Shown: positions 48,014 to 56,455 of the stretch, piece by piece
How positions within the stretch are numbered: position 1 is the stretch's first letter
Layout of the letters: the number at the start of each line of letters is the position of its first letter
Source of the DNA: Salinilacustrithrix sp034522155
Lineage (GTDB): Bacteria > Actinomycetota > Acidimicrobiia > Acidimicrobiales > Salinilacustritrichaceae
Assembly (NCBI GenBank): GCA_034522155.1
Contig: JAXHLP010000001.1
Coordinates: 124,001-188,000 of the forward strand
Reading direction: 5' to 3'
DNA: 64,000 nt
The notes under the pieces: model-generated
Told to the model about the DNA's origin: nothing
The model's input: only the letters and a program-made list of their open reading frames with translations
Database searches by the model: none
Position numbers and translations under genes: made by a program

Positions 48014-48682
48014 CGCGGTGACTGCGGTCTCGGGGCCCGAGATCCCGAAGCCCATCACGATCGGCAGGTCGGTGAGGGCCTTGAGCCGACCGGCCAGCTT
48101 CGCCGACCAGTCCCCCAGCTCGGCCCGCTCGCCGGTGACGCCGAGCACGTTCACGCCGTAGACGAACCCTCGGCTGCGCGCCACGAGTCGGCGCAGCCGC
48201 TCGTCGGAGCTGATCGGGCTGGCGAGCATCACGGTGTCGAGGTCGGCCCCTCCCTCGGCAGCACGACCAACCGCGTCCTCCCACGGGTCGAGCTCCTCCA
48301 TCGGGATGTCGGGGATGATCGCCCCGTGGACGCCGGCCACACCGCACTCCTCGACGAAGCGTCGCAAGCCCATGCGGAACGGGAGGTTGGCGTAGGTCAT
48401 CGCGATGAGCGGGGTCCCGATGTCGAGCCCCCGCAGTTCGGCGAGGACACCGGCCGGATGGGTGCCGCGGGCCAACGCCTGCTCGGACGCCTCTTGGATG
48501 GTGGGGCCGTCCATGACCGGGTCGGAGAAGGGGATACCGACCTCGATGGCGTCGGCGCCCGCGTCGTCGTAGGCGCGGATGACGTCGAGCCAGTCGTCGG
48601 TGAGGTTGGCGGTGACGTAGGGCAGGAGCAGCTTGCGGCCCTCGTCGCGTCGCTGGCGCAGACGCTTCTCGAGCGTCCCCAC
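47891..48682 (-). CDS. trpA: Tryptophan synthase alpha chain
   Basis: The 263-residue alpha subunit cleaves indole-3-glycerol phosphate. Motifs: LLPYVTANLTDDWLDVIRAY, DAIEVGIPFSDPVMDGPTI with catalytic Glu and Asp positions, GLRRFVEECGVAGVHGAII, then VMGFGISGPE and VIASAIMRILLDGG. The GTG at 48682 overlaps trpB's stop by one base (TAGTG). The family motif VTAGxP is VTANL here, a small change near the active site. Convergent with the YihY gene, overlapping it by 123 bases. Confidence 0.95.
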   Translation of the reverse strand: MGTLEKRLRQRRDEGRKLLLPYVTANLTDDWLDVIRAYDDAGADAIEVGIPFSDPVMDGPTIQEASEQALARGTHPAGVLAELRGLDIGTPLIAMTYANLPFRMGLRRFVEECGVAGVHGAIIPDIPMEELDPWEDAVGRAAEGGADLDTVMLASPISSDERLRRLVARSRGFVYGVNVLGVTGERAELGDWSAKLAGRLKALTDLPIVMGFGISGPETAVTASRAADGVVIASAIMRILLDGGSAVDAGAFVGTVRRALDAG

Positions 48683-49881
48683 TAGTCGACCTCGTGACCG
48701 AGACGTTCGGCGATCTGGGCCACGTCCTTGTCGCCGCGCCCGGACATGTTGACCAGCACGGTCCTGCCGGCGAGCTCGTCACGTGCGGCGGCGATCCACG
48801 CGAGCGCGTGCGCCGACTCGAGCGCGGGGATGATGCCCTCGGTGCGGGCCAGCTGCTGGAACGCCTCGACCACCTGCTCGTCGGTCACCGACTCGTAGCG
48901 GGCCCGACCGATGTCGGCGAGATGCGCGTGCTCGGGGCCGACGCCCGGGTAGTCGAGACCGGCCGAGATCGACTGGGCCTCCTGCACCTGCCCGTGATCG
49001 TCCTGGAGCAGAAACGACGTCGAGCCGTGCACGATGCCCGGAATGCCGTGCCCCACGGCCGCGCCACCGGCGGGCTCGACGCCGACGAGCTCCGCGTCGG
49101 TGTCGACGAAGCCGGAGAAGATCCCGATCGCGTTCGACCCACCGCCCACGCAGGCCGTGACGACGTCGGGTTCAGCGCCGGTGAGCGCCCGGACCTGCTC
49201 TCGCGACTCGTCGCCGATGACCCGGTGGAACTCCCGGACCATGAACGGGTACGGGTGCGGCCCCATCACCGATCCGAGCAGGTAGTGGGTCGACTCGACG
49301 GTGGCCACCCAGTCCCGCATCGCCTCGTTGACCGCGTCCTTGAGCGTGCGGCTCCCGGACTCGGCCGACCGGACCTCGGCACCGAGCAGACGCATGCGGA
49401 ACACGTTGAGCTTCTGGCGTTCCATGTCGACCGCGCCCATGTACACCACGCAGTCCTGGCCCATCAGCGCCGCCGCGGTCGCCGTGGCGACCCCGTGCTG
49501 GCCCGCGCCGGTCTCGGCCACGATCCGCTGCTTGCCCATGCGTTTGGCCAGCAGGGCCTGTCCCAGCACGTTGTTGATCTTGTGGCTGCCGGTGTGGTTC
49601 AGATCCTCCCGCTTGAGCAGGATGCGACAGCCCAGCTCCTCGGACAGCCGGTGGCACTCGGTGAGCGCCGACGGCCGACCGGCGTAGTCGCGGAGCAGAC
49701 CGTCGAGCTCGGACCGGAAGGCCGGGTCGGCCCAGGCGGCCCGGAACTCCCGCTCGACCTCCTGACAGGCGCCGATGAGCGTCTCGGGCACGTACTGGCC
49801 GCCGAAGCGCCCGAAGCGGCCGCGCTCGGGATCGCCCATCAGCGAACCGGATGCGGCGCGATCCGACTCCCTGGTCGTCAT
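48682..49881 (-). CDS. trpB: Tryptophan synthase beta chain
   Basis: The PLP-dependent beta subunit, 399 residues. It has FGRFGGQYVPETLI, the PLP Lys in LNHTGSHKINNVLGQ, RIVAETGAGQHGVATATAA, the phosphate loop TACVGGGSNAIGIF and the C-terminal TVLVNMSGRGDKDVAQIAE. It joins indole to serine to form tryptophan. The ATG at 49881 overlaps the trpF stop by four bases, and upstream in-frame codons lie inside trpF. All core residues are conserved, so this is the TrpB1 type. Confidence 0.97.
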   Translation of the reverse strand: MTTRESDRAASGSLMGDPERGRFGRFGGQYVPETLIGACQEVEREFRAAWADPAFRSELDGLLRDYAGRPSALTECHRLSEELGCRILLKREDLNHTGSHKINNVLGQALLAKRMGKQRIVAETGAGQHGVATATAAALMGQDCVVYMGAVDMERQKLNVFRMRLLGAEVRSAESGSRTLKDAVNEAMRDWVATVESTHYLLGSVMGPHPYPFMVREFHRVIGDESREQVRALTGAEPDVVTACVGGGSNAIGIFSGFVDTDAELVGVEPAGGAAVGHGIPGIVHGSTSFLLQDDHGQVQEAQSISAGLDYPGVGPEHAHLADIGRARYESVTDEQVVEAFQQLARTEGIIPALESAHALAWIAAARDELAGRTVLVNMSGRGDKDVAQIAERLGHEVD

Positions 49882-50546
49882 GGCTGATCGCTCTCTGCGT
49901 GCTGACCCGCGATCGCCAGGGGTGGATGGGGGTCGTCGAGATCGGCTGCGGCGGCTCGCGCCTCGGCGACGAACCGGCGTACGGCCGAGGGGTCCTTCTT
50001 GCCGAACGAGGCCTCGGTGCCCGAAGCCACGTCGACACCCCACGGACCGACGGCGGCGATCGCGTCGGCCACGTTGCCAGGGTGCAGCCCGCCGGCCAGC
50101 AGGATGCGATGGCGGGCCGTCAGGTCGCCGAGCAGGGTCCAGTCGAAGACCTCGCCCCCACCCGGCACCGGCGCGTCGACGAGCACGACGTCGGCGGCGT
50201 GTTCGTCGACCGCGGGGAGCTGGGGGTCGTCGACGGCCATGGCCCGGATCACGACGGGCACGGTGGCGTGGACCTGACGGCTGATGGCCGGGGGCTCGGC
50301 GCCGTGCAACTGGACCGCACGGAGACCGACGGCCTCGACGGTCTCGATCACCTCGCGAGCGGAGTGGTCGCGGAACACGCCGACCGTGAGCACGCTCGGC
50401 GGCACGGCGGCCACGATCGCCCGCGCCTGGCCGACGCCGACCTGGCGCCGCGACGGGGCAAGGATCATTCCGATGGCGTCAGCGCCGGCCTCGGCGGCGA
50501 GCTCGGCGTCCGCCGGGCTGGTGACGGCGCAGATCTTCACGAACAT
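49878..50546 (-). CDS. trpF: Phosphoribosylanthranilate isomerase
   Basis: A 222-residue TIM barrel. FVKICAVTSPADAELAAEAG carries the catalytic Cys (KIC), followed by DAIGMILAPSRRQVG, VGLRAVQLHGAEPPA, DVVLVDAPVPGGGEVFDW with the catalytic Asp, and ILLAGGLHPGNVADAI. Its presence separate from hisA is notable, because many actinobacteria use the dual PriA. The KICGxT motif is KICAVT here. ATG 50546; the stop overlaps trpB. A 105-base gap separates it from trpC. Confidence 0.94.
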   Translation of the reverse strand: MFVKICAVTSPADAELAAEAGADAIGMILAPSRRQVGVGQARAIVAAVPPSVLTVGVFRDHSAREVIETVEAVGLRAVQLHGAEPPAISRQVHATVPVVIRAMAVDDPQLPAVDEHAADVVLVDAPVPGGGEVFDWTLLGDLTARHRILLAGGLHPGNVADAIAAVGPWGVDVASGTEASFGKKDPSAVRRFVAEARAAAADLDDPHPPLAIAGQHAESDQP

Positions 50547-50651
50547 CGCCCGCGACGGTACCGGGCCACCCACTCGATCGAGCACCCGGATACCCGACGC
50601 TGGACTCCCGACGTCGCGCTGGAACGCGCGAGCAGGGCGCCAGAACCGGAG

Positions 50652-51440
50652 TCAGCGGGGGGCGCCGGTTCGGAGGGCGGCGACCGCGCCCGCCGGGTCG
50701 CCGGAGGTGACGAGCGACTCGCCGACGAGGACGGCGTCGTAGCCCGCAGCTGCGAGCGCGGCGGCGTCGTCAGCACCACGGACACCGGACTCGGCGACTG
50801 ACACCACGCCGGCCGGGAACTGCGGTGCCATCCGCACCGCCCGGTCGTGGTCGACCTCGAAGGTGACCAGGTCGCGCTGATTCACGCCGACGAGGGTGGC
50901 GCCGACGGCGAGGGCCCGTTCGAGCTCGGGTTCGTCGTGGATCTCCACGAGCGCGTCGAGGCCGACCTCGATCGCGAGCGCGTGGAAGTCCGCGAGTTCG
51001 GCGTCGTCGAGGGCGGCGGCGATCAGCAGCACCGCGTCGGCCCCCATGCAGCGCGCGTCGAGCACGTCGTGGGCCGCCACCGTGAAGTCCTTGCGCAGCA
51101 CGGGAAGGTCGACTGCGCCCCGCGCCGCCTGCAGGTCGGCCGAGGAGCCACCGAAGGATTCCTCGTCGGTCAGCACCGACAGGCACGTGGCCCCGCCGGT
51201 CCGGTACTGGCGGGCGACCTCGGCCGGATCGAGGTCGGCGAACAGGTCGCCCTTCGACGGCGACCGGCGCTTGACCTCGGCGATGACGCCGAGGCCGTCG
51301 GCCCCGGCGAGCGCAGCGCCGAAACCGCGGGTCGGGACGCGCGATGCGGCGTCGTCGCGGAGCCGCTCGATCGAGCGAGTGTCGGTGGCCGCTCGGGACC
51401 GGTGGCGGGCGAGGATCCCGTCGAGATAGGTGGTGGTCAC
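50652..51440 (-). CDS. trpC: Indole-3-glycerol-phosphate synthase
   Basis: A 262-residue TIM-barrel enzyme that closes the indole ring. Motifs: YLDGILARHRSRAATDTRSI, the catalytic Lys in VIAEVKRRSPSKGDL, GATCLSVLTDEESFGGS, VLRKDFTVAAHDVLDAR with catalytic Lys, ATLVGVNQRDLVTFEV and VSVAESGVRGADDAAAL. The GTG at 51440 is 10 bases after the dnaJ-like stop, so they share a transcript. No usual ribosome site is seen before the start. Confidence 0.95.
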   Translation of the reverse strand: MTTTYLDGILARHRSRAATDTRSIERLRDDAASRVPTRGFGAALAGADGLGVIAEVKRRSPSKGDLFADLDPAEVARQYRTGGATCLSVLTDEESFGGSSADLQAARGAVDLPVLRKDFTVAAHDVLDARCMGADAVLLIAAALDDAELADFHALAIEVGLDALVEIHDEPELERALAVGATLVGVNQRDLVTFEVDHDRAVRMAPQFPAGVVSVAESGVRGADDAAALAAAGYDAVLVGESLVTSGDPAGAVAALRTGAPR

Positions 51441-51450
51441 CGGTGGGGAA

Positions 51451-51984
51451 TCAGAGTCGGTCGGCGCGGCTCGACTTCGCCAGCGCGACGAGCGGGATGA
51501 ACAGGAACGCCAGACCGGAGCAGACCAGCAGGATGACCCCGATCCCGGCCAGGGGTCCGACGCCGACCACGCTCCCGACGATGGTGGCGGCGAAGCCCAC
51601 AGCGGCGAGGCCGGCGGGCAGGAAAGCGAGACCGCGGCGCAGCGTCGGCGCTCCGATCGGCGTGTCATCGAGCAGTCGGGGGTCGATGTCGTCTTCGTCG
51701 TCGTAGGGCGTCCAGGCGTCGTCGACGTCGCGGATCGTCGCGCCGGACACGGGCGCACGGTCGCGGGCTCGGTCGTAGCTGGCGCGACGCTCGCGATCGG
51801 AGAGCACGGTCCACGCGGCGTTGATGCGTGACATCCGTTCCGCAGCCTCGGCTCGGACGGCGGGACCGGCATCGGTGAGCCGGTCGGGATGGTGTTCGCG
51901 TGCGAGCGCGAGGTACGACGTGCGGATCTCGGCCGTGGTGGCCGTCGGGGCCACCTCCAGCTCCTCGTAGTGGCTCACGCTCAC
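51451..51984 (-). CDS. J-domain membrane protein
   Basis: A 177-residue protein with an N-terminal J domain: SHYEELEVAPTATTAEIRTS, LALAREHHPDRLTD with the HPD motif at residues about 32-34, then RMSRINAAWTVLSDRERR ending ASYDRARD. A short acidic linker follows, and two membrane helices (GLAFLPAGLAAVGFAATIVG and LAGIGVILLVCSGLAFLFI) are near the C-terminus. It should stimulate an Hsp70 (DnaK) at the membrane. It is not DnaJ itself (no G/F or zinc regions). Placed within the trp series, 10 bases before trpC. Confidence 0.9.
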   Translation of the reverse strand: MSVSHYEELEVAPTATTAEIRTSYLALAREHHPDRLTDAGPAVRAEAAERMSRINAAWTVLSDRERRASYDRARDRAPVSGATIRDVDDAWTPYDDEDDIDPRLLDDTPIGAPTLRRGLAFLPAGLAAVGFAATIVGSVVGVGPLAGIGVILLVCSGLAFLFIPLVALAKSSRADRL

Positions 51985-52037
51985 ACCCGCATCCTAGGTC
52001 TGAGCCGACCGGTCCACGGCCGGTCCACGTCAGGGCG

Positions 52038-53051
52038 TCACCCCGTCGTCGTGGTCGGGCCGTCGCCACCGTCCTCGCCGCCCCCGGGGGCCGTGGTGGT
52101 GGTCGGCCTCGGTGCGCAATCGGGCACGTCGAGCGAGATGGTCTGCTGCTCGACACCGGCGCCGCCGGCCGCCTCCTCCGGCACCGTCGTCGTCGTTCCG
52201 TTCCCGTCGTCGCCCTCGCCGTCGCCGCGTTCGCCGTCGCCGCGTTCGCCGCCGCCGTCCTCGCCGTCGCCGTCGTCGGACTCGTCGGGTTCCGGGGCGG
52301 ATTCGCCCAGCACCACGCTGGCGGTCACCGCCCCGGCCTGGTCGCAGCGGTACTCGAACACGGCCACGCCGTCGCCATCGGTCACGTCGACGGCGGCACC
52401 GCCGACGAGGGCCCAGCCGGAGGAGCTGATCCGTACCCGTACGCCCGGGAGCGGGCTCTCGTGCACGACACCGTCGCCGTCGACCTGCTGGCGGGCGATC
52501 CGGACGGCGAGGTTCACTCGCCCGCCCACGACCGGGGCGGGTGGCGTGGTCGACGGGAGGGCCACGATCTGGTCGAACCGCCGGAGATCGAAGCGCACCT
52601 CGCGGTCATCGCCGTCGACGAGATAGAAGACCTCGGGCTCCATCGTCGTCAGCGACGGTTCCTGGAAGGCGCGGATCCGGAAGCGCCCGCCGGGCAACGA
52701 CCCCTGCACGAACCCGCCGTTCTCGCCGGTGCGGACGTCGATCTGCTGCATCTGGCCGCCCACCAGCCGCTGGATGCGCACCACGGCGCCCGCGACGGCG
52801 CCGTCCGGCCCGGACACCGAGCCGCGGATGGTGGTGCGACCGTCGGTCTCGAGCGGCGGCACCGTGGTCTCACCGGGCAGGCGCTCGAGCGCGATCTGGG
52901 AGTAGTCGGGCTGGGTCGTCGTGGACGGCAGCTCGGTGCTCGACGTGCTCGACGGCGGCGGCAGCAGATCGCCGCGCGGCGCCGTGCACGCGACCAGGAG
53001 CGAACCGAGCGCCACGACGGCGGCGAACAGCAACGCAGCGCGGGACCGCAC
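52038..53051 (-). CDS. Lipoprotein with carboxypeptidase-regulatory-like domain
   Basis: A 337-residue secreted protein. The signal peptide ends in a lipobox, ALGSLLVACTAP, with Cys at residue 22. A Thr/Ser/Pro-rich linker is followed by an Ig-like carboxypeptidase regulatory region (TTIRGSVSGPDGAVAGAVVR). A second beta-rich region (VRVRISSSGWALVGGAAVDV) precedes a C-terminal low-complexity tail, with alternating GDGE/GDG units and TTTT runs. Such linkers are usual in cell-wall-spanning lipoproteins. Function unknown. It lies 10 bases downstream of the folate-binding ygfZ and 53 bases upstream of the J-domain gene. Confidence 0.75.
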   Translation of the reverse strand: MRSRAALLFAAVVALGSLLVACTAPRGDLLPPPSSTSSTELPSTTTQPDYSQIALERLPGETTVPPLETDGRTTIRGSVSGPDGAVAGAVVRIQRLVGGQMQQIDVRTGENGGFVQGSLPGGRFRIRAFQEPSLTTMEPEVFYLVDGDDREVRFDLRRFDQIVALPSTTPPAPVVGGRVNLAVRIARQQVDGDGVVHESPLPGVRVRISSSGWALVGGAAVDVTDGDGVAVFEYRCDQAGAVTASVVLGESAPEPDESDDGDGEDGGGERGDGERGDGEGDDGNGTTTTVPEEAAGGAGVEQQTISLDVPDCAPRPTTTTAPGGGEDGGDGPTTTTG

Positions 53052-53061
53052 CTCGGCTCGG

Positions 53062-53913
53062 TCAGTCCTCGCCGGCCATCACGAGGGGCAGCTCGTGGAC
53101 CACACCGTGGGTCTCGCCGACGACCACGCCCACGCCCGGTTCGACCTTGCGTCCGAGGAAGGCGAGCGCGATCGGTCCCAGGTGCTCGGACACCGCGGCA
53201 CTGGTCACCGCGCTGGCCGGCCCGTCGGCGGTGACCGTCGCGCCGGGTTCGACCGGCAAGTCGAGCACGAGCGCCCGGAGCGTCTTCGGGACGTTGCCTC
53301 CCCGGCTGTCGATGCGGGCCACGAGCTCCTGACCGACGAAGCAACCTTTGGTGAAGCTCACCGACTCGTCGATGATCCACTGCCCGACCTCGGCGGGGAT
53401 GGTGCTGTGGGTCAGCTCCCGGCCCATGCGGGGCACCCCGTGTTCGATGCGGTCGGCCTCGAGCCGGGCCTCGTCGCCCTCCTCGACACCGTCGGGGATC
53501 GTGGCGCCCTCGCCGAGCAGGTCGTAGCCCTCGACACCGGGTCCGACGAGCGGCAGCCGGAGCACGCCATCGGGCAGCTCGCCATGGGGTGCGTCCGGAC
53601 CCCGGACGGCGATCGCCGGAAGCTCGAGCTGGTCGACGTCGGCCTTGGTACGCAGCAGGAAACGGGACAGCCGCTCGTGGAGCCCGGCCCCGGCACCCGG
53701 GTCGGTGTCGAGCAGGAAGCAGTCGGACGCCGTCTTGGTGATGCGGGCCCAGGTGTCGACCTTTCCCTGGGGCTGGAGCACGAAGGTCCAGGTCGAGGTG
53801 TTGACGGCGAGCGCGTCGAGGTCCTGGCTGAGCTGGCCCTGCAAGTAGCTCTCGGCCTCGGGCCCGGCGACGCGAACGACGTCGCGGTCGGTGGTGCAGC
53901 CGTAGGTGCTCAT
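53062..53913 (-). CDS. ygfZ: Folate-binding YgfZ/GcvT-like protein
   Basis: A 283-residue protein of the YgfZ/IBA57 family, which helps assemble or repair Fe-S enzymes with folate. The defining motif K-G-C-F-V-G-Q-E is present (FTKGCFVGQELVARIDSRG), together with the N-terminal YLQGQLSQDLDALAV and LLDTDPGAGAGLHERL. The ATG at 53913 overlaps the trpE stop by four bases. Its place between trpE and trpC is not explained by tryptophan synthesis. Confidence 0.92.
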   Translation of the reverse strand: MSTYGCTTDRDVVRVAGPEAESYLQGQLSQDLDALAVNTSTWTFVLQPQGKVDTWARITKTASDCFLLDTDPGAGAGLHERLSRFLLRTKADVDQLELPAIAVRGPDAPHGELPDGVLRLPLVGPGVEGYDLLGEGATIPDGVEEGDEARLEADRIEHGVPRMGRELTHSTIPAEVGQWIIDESVSFTKGCFVGQELVARIDSRGGNVPKTLRALVLDLPVEPGATVTADGPASAVTSAAVSEHLGPIALAFLGRKVEPGVGVVVGETHGVVHELPLVMAGED

Positions 53914-55478
53914 GGGGCGCTCCCCTGGTCGGCGTCGGTCACCCGCCCAGCATGCCGCTCTGCAGTCATTCTGCGCGCCGCGGGCACCGCCATGAGCAGC
54001 GCACGGGCCTTGTTCTGGCACTCGAGGTGCTCGTCGTCGGCAACGCTGTCGGCCACGATCCCTGCGCCGGCCTGGACCGAGGCGATGCCGTCGTCGCCGA
54101 TGACCATGGTCCGGATGGCGATCGCGGTGTCGATGTTGCCCGAGAAGTCGAGGTAGCCGACCACGCCGGCGTAGGGCCCCCGCTTGACCGGCTCGAGGTC
54201 GTCGATGACCTCCATCGCCCGGACCTTGGGCGCCCCCGAGACCGTGCCGGCGGGCAGCGTGGCCCGGAGCACGTCGACGGGTGTCCGCCCCTCGGCGAGG
54301 TCGCCGGCCACCTGGGACGTGAGGTGCATCACGTGGCTGTAGCGCTCGAGTGTCATCAGCTCCTCGACCTCGCACGTGCCGAACGCGACGACCCGACCGA
54401 CGTCGTTGCGGGCGAGGTCGACGAGCATCACGTGCTCGGCGACCTCCTTGGGATGCTCGACGAGCTCGGCGGCGAGCCGGCGGTCGTGGGCCTCGGAGCT
54501 GCCCCGCTTGCGCGTCCCCGCGATCGGCCTCGAGATCACCCGACCGTCGAGCAGCTGCACCATGGGTTCGGGGCTGGCCCCGACGAGGGTCACCCCGGGC
54601 ACCCGGACGTAGTACATGTACGGGCTCGGATTGACCTGGCGCAGCGCCCGGTACACGTCGAAGGGCTCGGCCCCGAGCTCGAAGTCGAACCGCTGCGACA
54701 GCACCACCTGGAAGACGTCGCCGGCGAACACGTGCTCGCGCGCCTCCTCCACCGCGTGCTGGTACTGACCTTCCTTCATCGACGAGGTGACCTCGGGTAG
54801 CGGGTCGTCGTCGACCGGTGGTTCGAGCAACGGTTCGTCCATCGGGCGGGCGCCGTCGGTGGCCAGCTGCGCGAGGCGCTCCATCGCCGCGTCGTATGCC
54901 GCGTCGAGCGTGTCGACGTCGGCGCCGGGCTCGACGATCACGTTCTCGATGAGGCTCACGCGCTGACGCCAGTGGTCGAACGCGGCGAGCTCGCCGATGA
55001 TCGACAGCACCGAGTCCGGATACCCGCGGTCGTCCTCGGGGACGTTCGGCAGTCGTTCGACCTCGCGCACGACGTCGTAGCCGAGGTAACCCATGAGCCC
55101 GCCGTGCAGCGGTGGCAGCTCGTCGAGGTGCGGCGACCGGTAGTGGCCGAGGACGGCCTCGACGGCGGCCAGCATCCCCCGGTCGGTCGGGACGTCGGGA
55201 TGGAGGTCGCCGTCGACGGTGATCCGGCCGTCGCGGGAGGTCAGCGTGGCGAGCGGGTTGCGACCGACGAACGACCAGCGGCTCCAACGCTCCCCGTGCT
55301 CGACCGACTCGAGCAGGAAGCCGGGCTCGTCGCCGACGATGCGGGCATAGGCCGCCACCGGAGTGACGAGGTCGGCCAGCAGCTCACGCCACACCGGGAC
55401 CACGGTGTGGTCGGCGGCGAGCTCGTGGAACTCGGCACGGCTGGGTCGCATCAGCGCCGGAGAGACGGGCGGGGCCAC
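53910..55478 (-). CDS. trpE: Anthranilate synthase component I
   Basis: A 522-residue protein that makes anthranilate from chorismate, with ammonia normally supplied by TrpG (not in this window). Residues FLLESVEHGERWSRWSFVG carry the LLES tryptophan-feedback site. The catalytic part has GDVFQVVLSQRFDFEL, RVPGVTLVGASPEPMVQL, SRPIAGTRKRGSSEAHD, EHVMLVDLARNDVGRV and ATLPAGTVSGAPKVRAME. GTG 55478 lies three bases after the hisI stop; ATG 55451 (RPSRAEFHELAADHT follows) is an equally good start. Probably in one transcript with hisI. Confidence 0.96.
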   Translation of the reverse strand: MAPPVSPALMRPSRAEFHELAADHTVVPVWRELLADLVTPVAAYARIVGDEPGFLLESVEHGERWSRWSFVGRNPLATLTSRDGRITVDGDLHPDVPTDRGMLAAVEAVLGHYRSPHLDELPPLHGGLMGYLGYDVVREVERLPNVPEDDRGYPDSVLSIIGELAAFDHWRQRVSLIENVIVEPGADVDTLDAAYDAAMERLAQLATDGARPMDEPLLEPPVDDDPLPEVTSSMKEGQYQHAVEEAREHVFAGDVFQVVLSQRFDFELGAEPFDVYRALRQVNPSPYMYYVRVPGVTLVGASPEPMVQLLDGRVISRPIAGTRKRGSSEAHDRRLAAELVEHPKEVAEHVMLVDLARNDVGRVVAFGTCEVEELMTLERYSHVMHLTSQVAGDLAEGRTPVDVLRATLPAGTVSGAPKVRAMEVIDDLEPVKRGPYAGVVGYLDFSGNIDTAIAIRTMVIGDDGIASVQAGAGIVADSVADDEHLECQNKARALLMAVPAARRMTAERHAGRVTDADQGSAP

Positions 55479-55481
55479 CCG

Positions 55482-55880
55482 TCAGGCGTTCGCGCGGACG
55501 TTCGGGTCACTGAAGGAACGGTAGAAGCACGAGAACTCGCCGGTGTGGCATGCCCCCGTGCCCTGCTGCTCGACGACGAGCAGCAGCGTGTCGCCGTCGC
55601 AGTCGTAGTGCGCCTCACGGATGTACTGGCGGTCGCCCGAGCTCTCACCCTTGCACCAGTACTCCTGGCGCGACCGGCTCCAGAACCAGGTGCGGCCGGT
55701 GTCGAGGCTCTTGCGCAACGACTCGTCGTTCATCCAGGCCATCATCAGCACCCGTCCCGTACCCTGCTCCTGCACGATGGCGGGAACGAGGCCGTCGGCG
55801 TTGTACTTGACGTTGGCCAGATGGCCCTCGTCGTAGGCGACGGGGGTCGCGGTCGGGCCATTCGACGAGCTCGCGGTCAT
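55482..55880 (-). CDS. hisI: Phosphoribosyl-AMP cyclohydrolase
   Basis: A 132-residue enzyme for the third step of histidine synthesis. It has KYNADGLVPAIVQEQGTGRV, MMAWMNDESLRKSLDTGRT, the metal/catalytic motif WSRSRQEYWCKGESSGDRQ and the zinc Cys in HYDCDGDTLLLVVEQQGTGA followed by CHTG. The separate PR-ATP pyrophosphatase (HisE) is not fused here. The ATG at 55880 fits family length. It is not in the hisD-hisF run but precedes trpE by three bases, an unusual his-trp link. Confidence 0.94.
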   Translation of the reverse strand: MTASSSNGPTATPVAYDEGHLANVKYNADGLVPAIVQEQGTGRVLMMAWMNDESLRKSLDTGRTWFWSRSRQEYWCKGESSGDRQYIREAHYDCDGDTLLLVVEQQGTGACHTGEFSCFYRSFSDPNVRANA

Positions 55881-55899
55881 GATCGGGCATCGTAGAGGG

Positions 55900-56073
55900 A
55901 TGACCCGAGGCCCCCGAAGTGCGATCCCCGCGCTGTCCCCCACCGCGTTCGGGCTGGTGGGCGCGGGCGGGGCGGCCGGCGCCGCCGTCCGGGGGGTGCT
56001 GGTCTACCTGGGCACCTCGATCGTGGCCGGGGTGGCGCTGGCCTGGCTCGGCCTGCAGCTCGCCTCGCCGTGA
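55900..56073 (+). pseudogene. Possible FluC/CrcB fluoride-channel remnant
   Basis: A 57-residue frame reads TAFGLVGAGGAAGAAVR and, directly after, GVLVYLGTSIVAGVALAWLG and LQLASP. The first part resembles the N-terminus of CrcB/FluC (VGAGGxxGAxxR). The second resembles the last helix of the same family. The ~70 residues between, with the channel pore and sodium site, are missing, so this looks like an in-frame deletion product. Alternatively it is an unrelated two-helix small membrane protein. It starts 20 bases from the divergent hisI and ends 16 bases before groES. Confidence 0.4.
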
Positions 56074-56088
56074 CCGACCACGGCGGGA

Positions 56089-56427
56089 TCAGAGGTAGAG
56101 GCCCGTGGAGCTCTCCTCGAGCCGCTCGGCGGCGACGGCGTGGATGTCGCGCTCGCGCAGGATGATGTAGTCGTGGCCGCGGACCTCGACCTCGTAGCGG
56201 TCCTCGGGGTTGAACAGCACCCGGTCGCCGATCTCCATGTTCCGCACGTGGGCGCCGATGGCGACCACCTCGGCCCACGCCAACCGCTTGCTCATCTGCG
56301 CCGTGGCGGGGATGAGGATCCCGCCACTGGACTTCCGCTCCTCCTCGCCCTGGTCGGCCTCGACCAGGATGCGGTCATTGAGCATCTTGATGGGAAGCTT
56401 CTCGTCCCCGTTGTCGGAAGTGCCCAT
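56089..56427 (-). CDS. groES: GroES-type co-chaperonin
   Basis: A 112-residue Cpn10-family protein: PIKMLNDRILVEADQGEEER, SSGGILIPATAQ with a mobile-loop-like region, EVVAIGAHVRNMEIGDRVLF and EVEVRGHDYIILRERDIHAV. It is 10-15 residues longer than GroES of E. coli, with an extra C-terminal tail (EESSTGLYL). No groEL lies in the window, so this may be a second, stand-alone GroES. The ATG at 56427 lies 28 bases from the divergent hydrolase start. Confidence 0.9.
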   Translation of the reverse strand: MGTSDNGDEKLPIKMLNDRILVEADQGEEERKSSGGILIPATAQMSKRLAWAEVVAIGAHVRNMEIGDRVLFNPEDRYEVEVRGHDYIILRERDIHAVAAERLEESSTGLYL

Positions 56428-56455
56428 GAACGTTCGACGCTACCGTCTGGTCTTG

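Noticed and set aside
55879..55899. Longer start for the fluoride-channel-like fragment at 55879
   Set aside because: It would add MIGHRRG, which overlaps the hisI start codon, and shows no family similarity; ATG 55900 follows a GAGGG and fits better.
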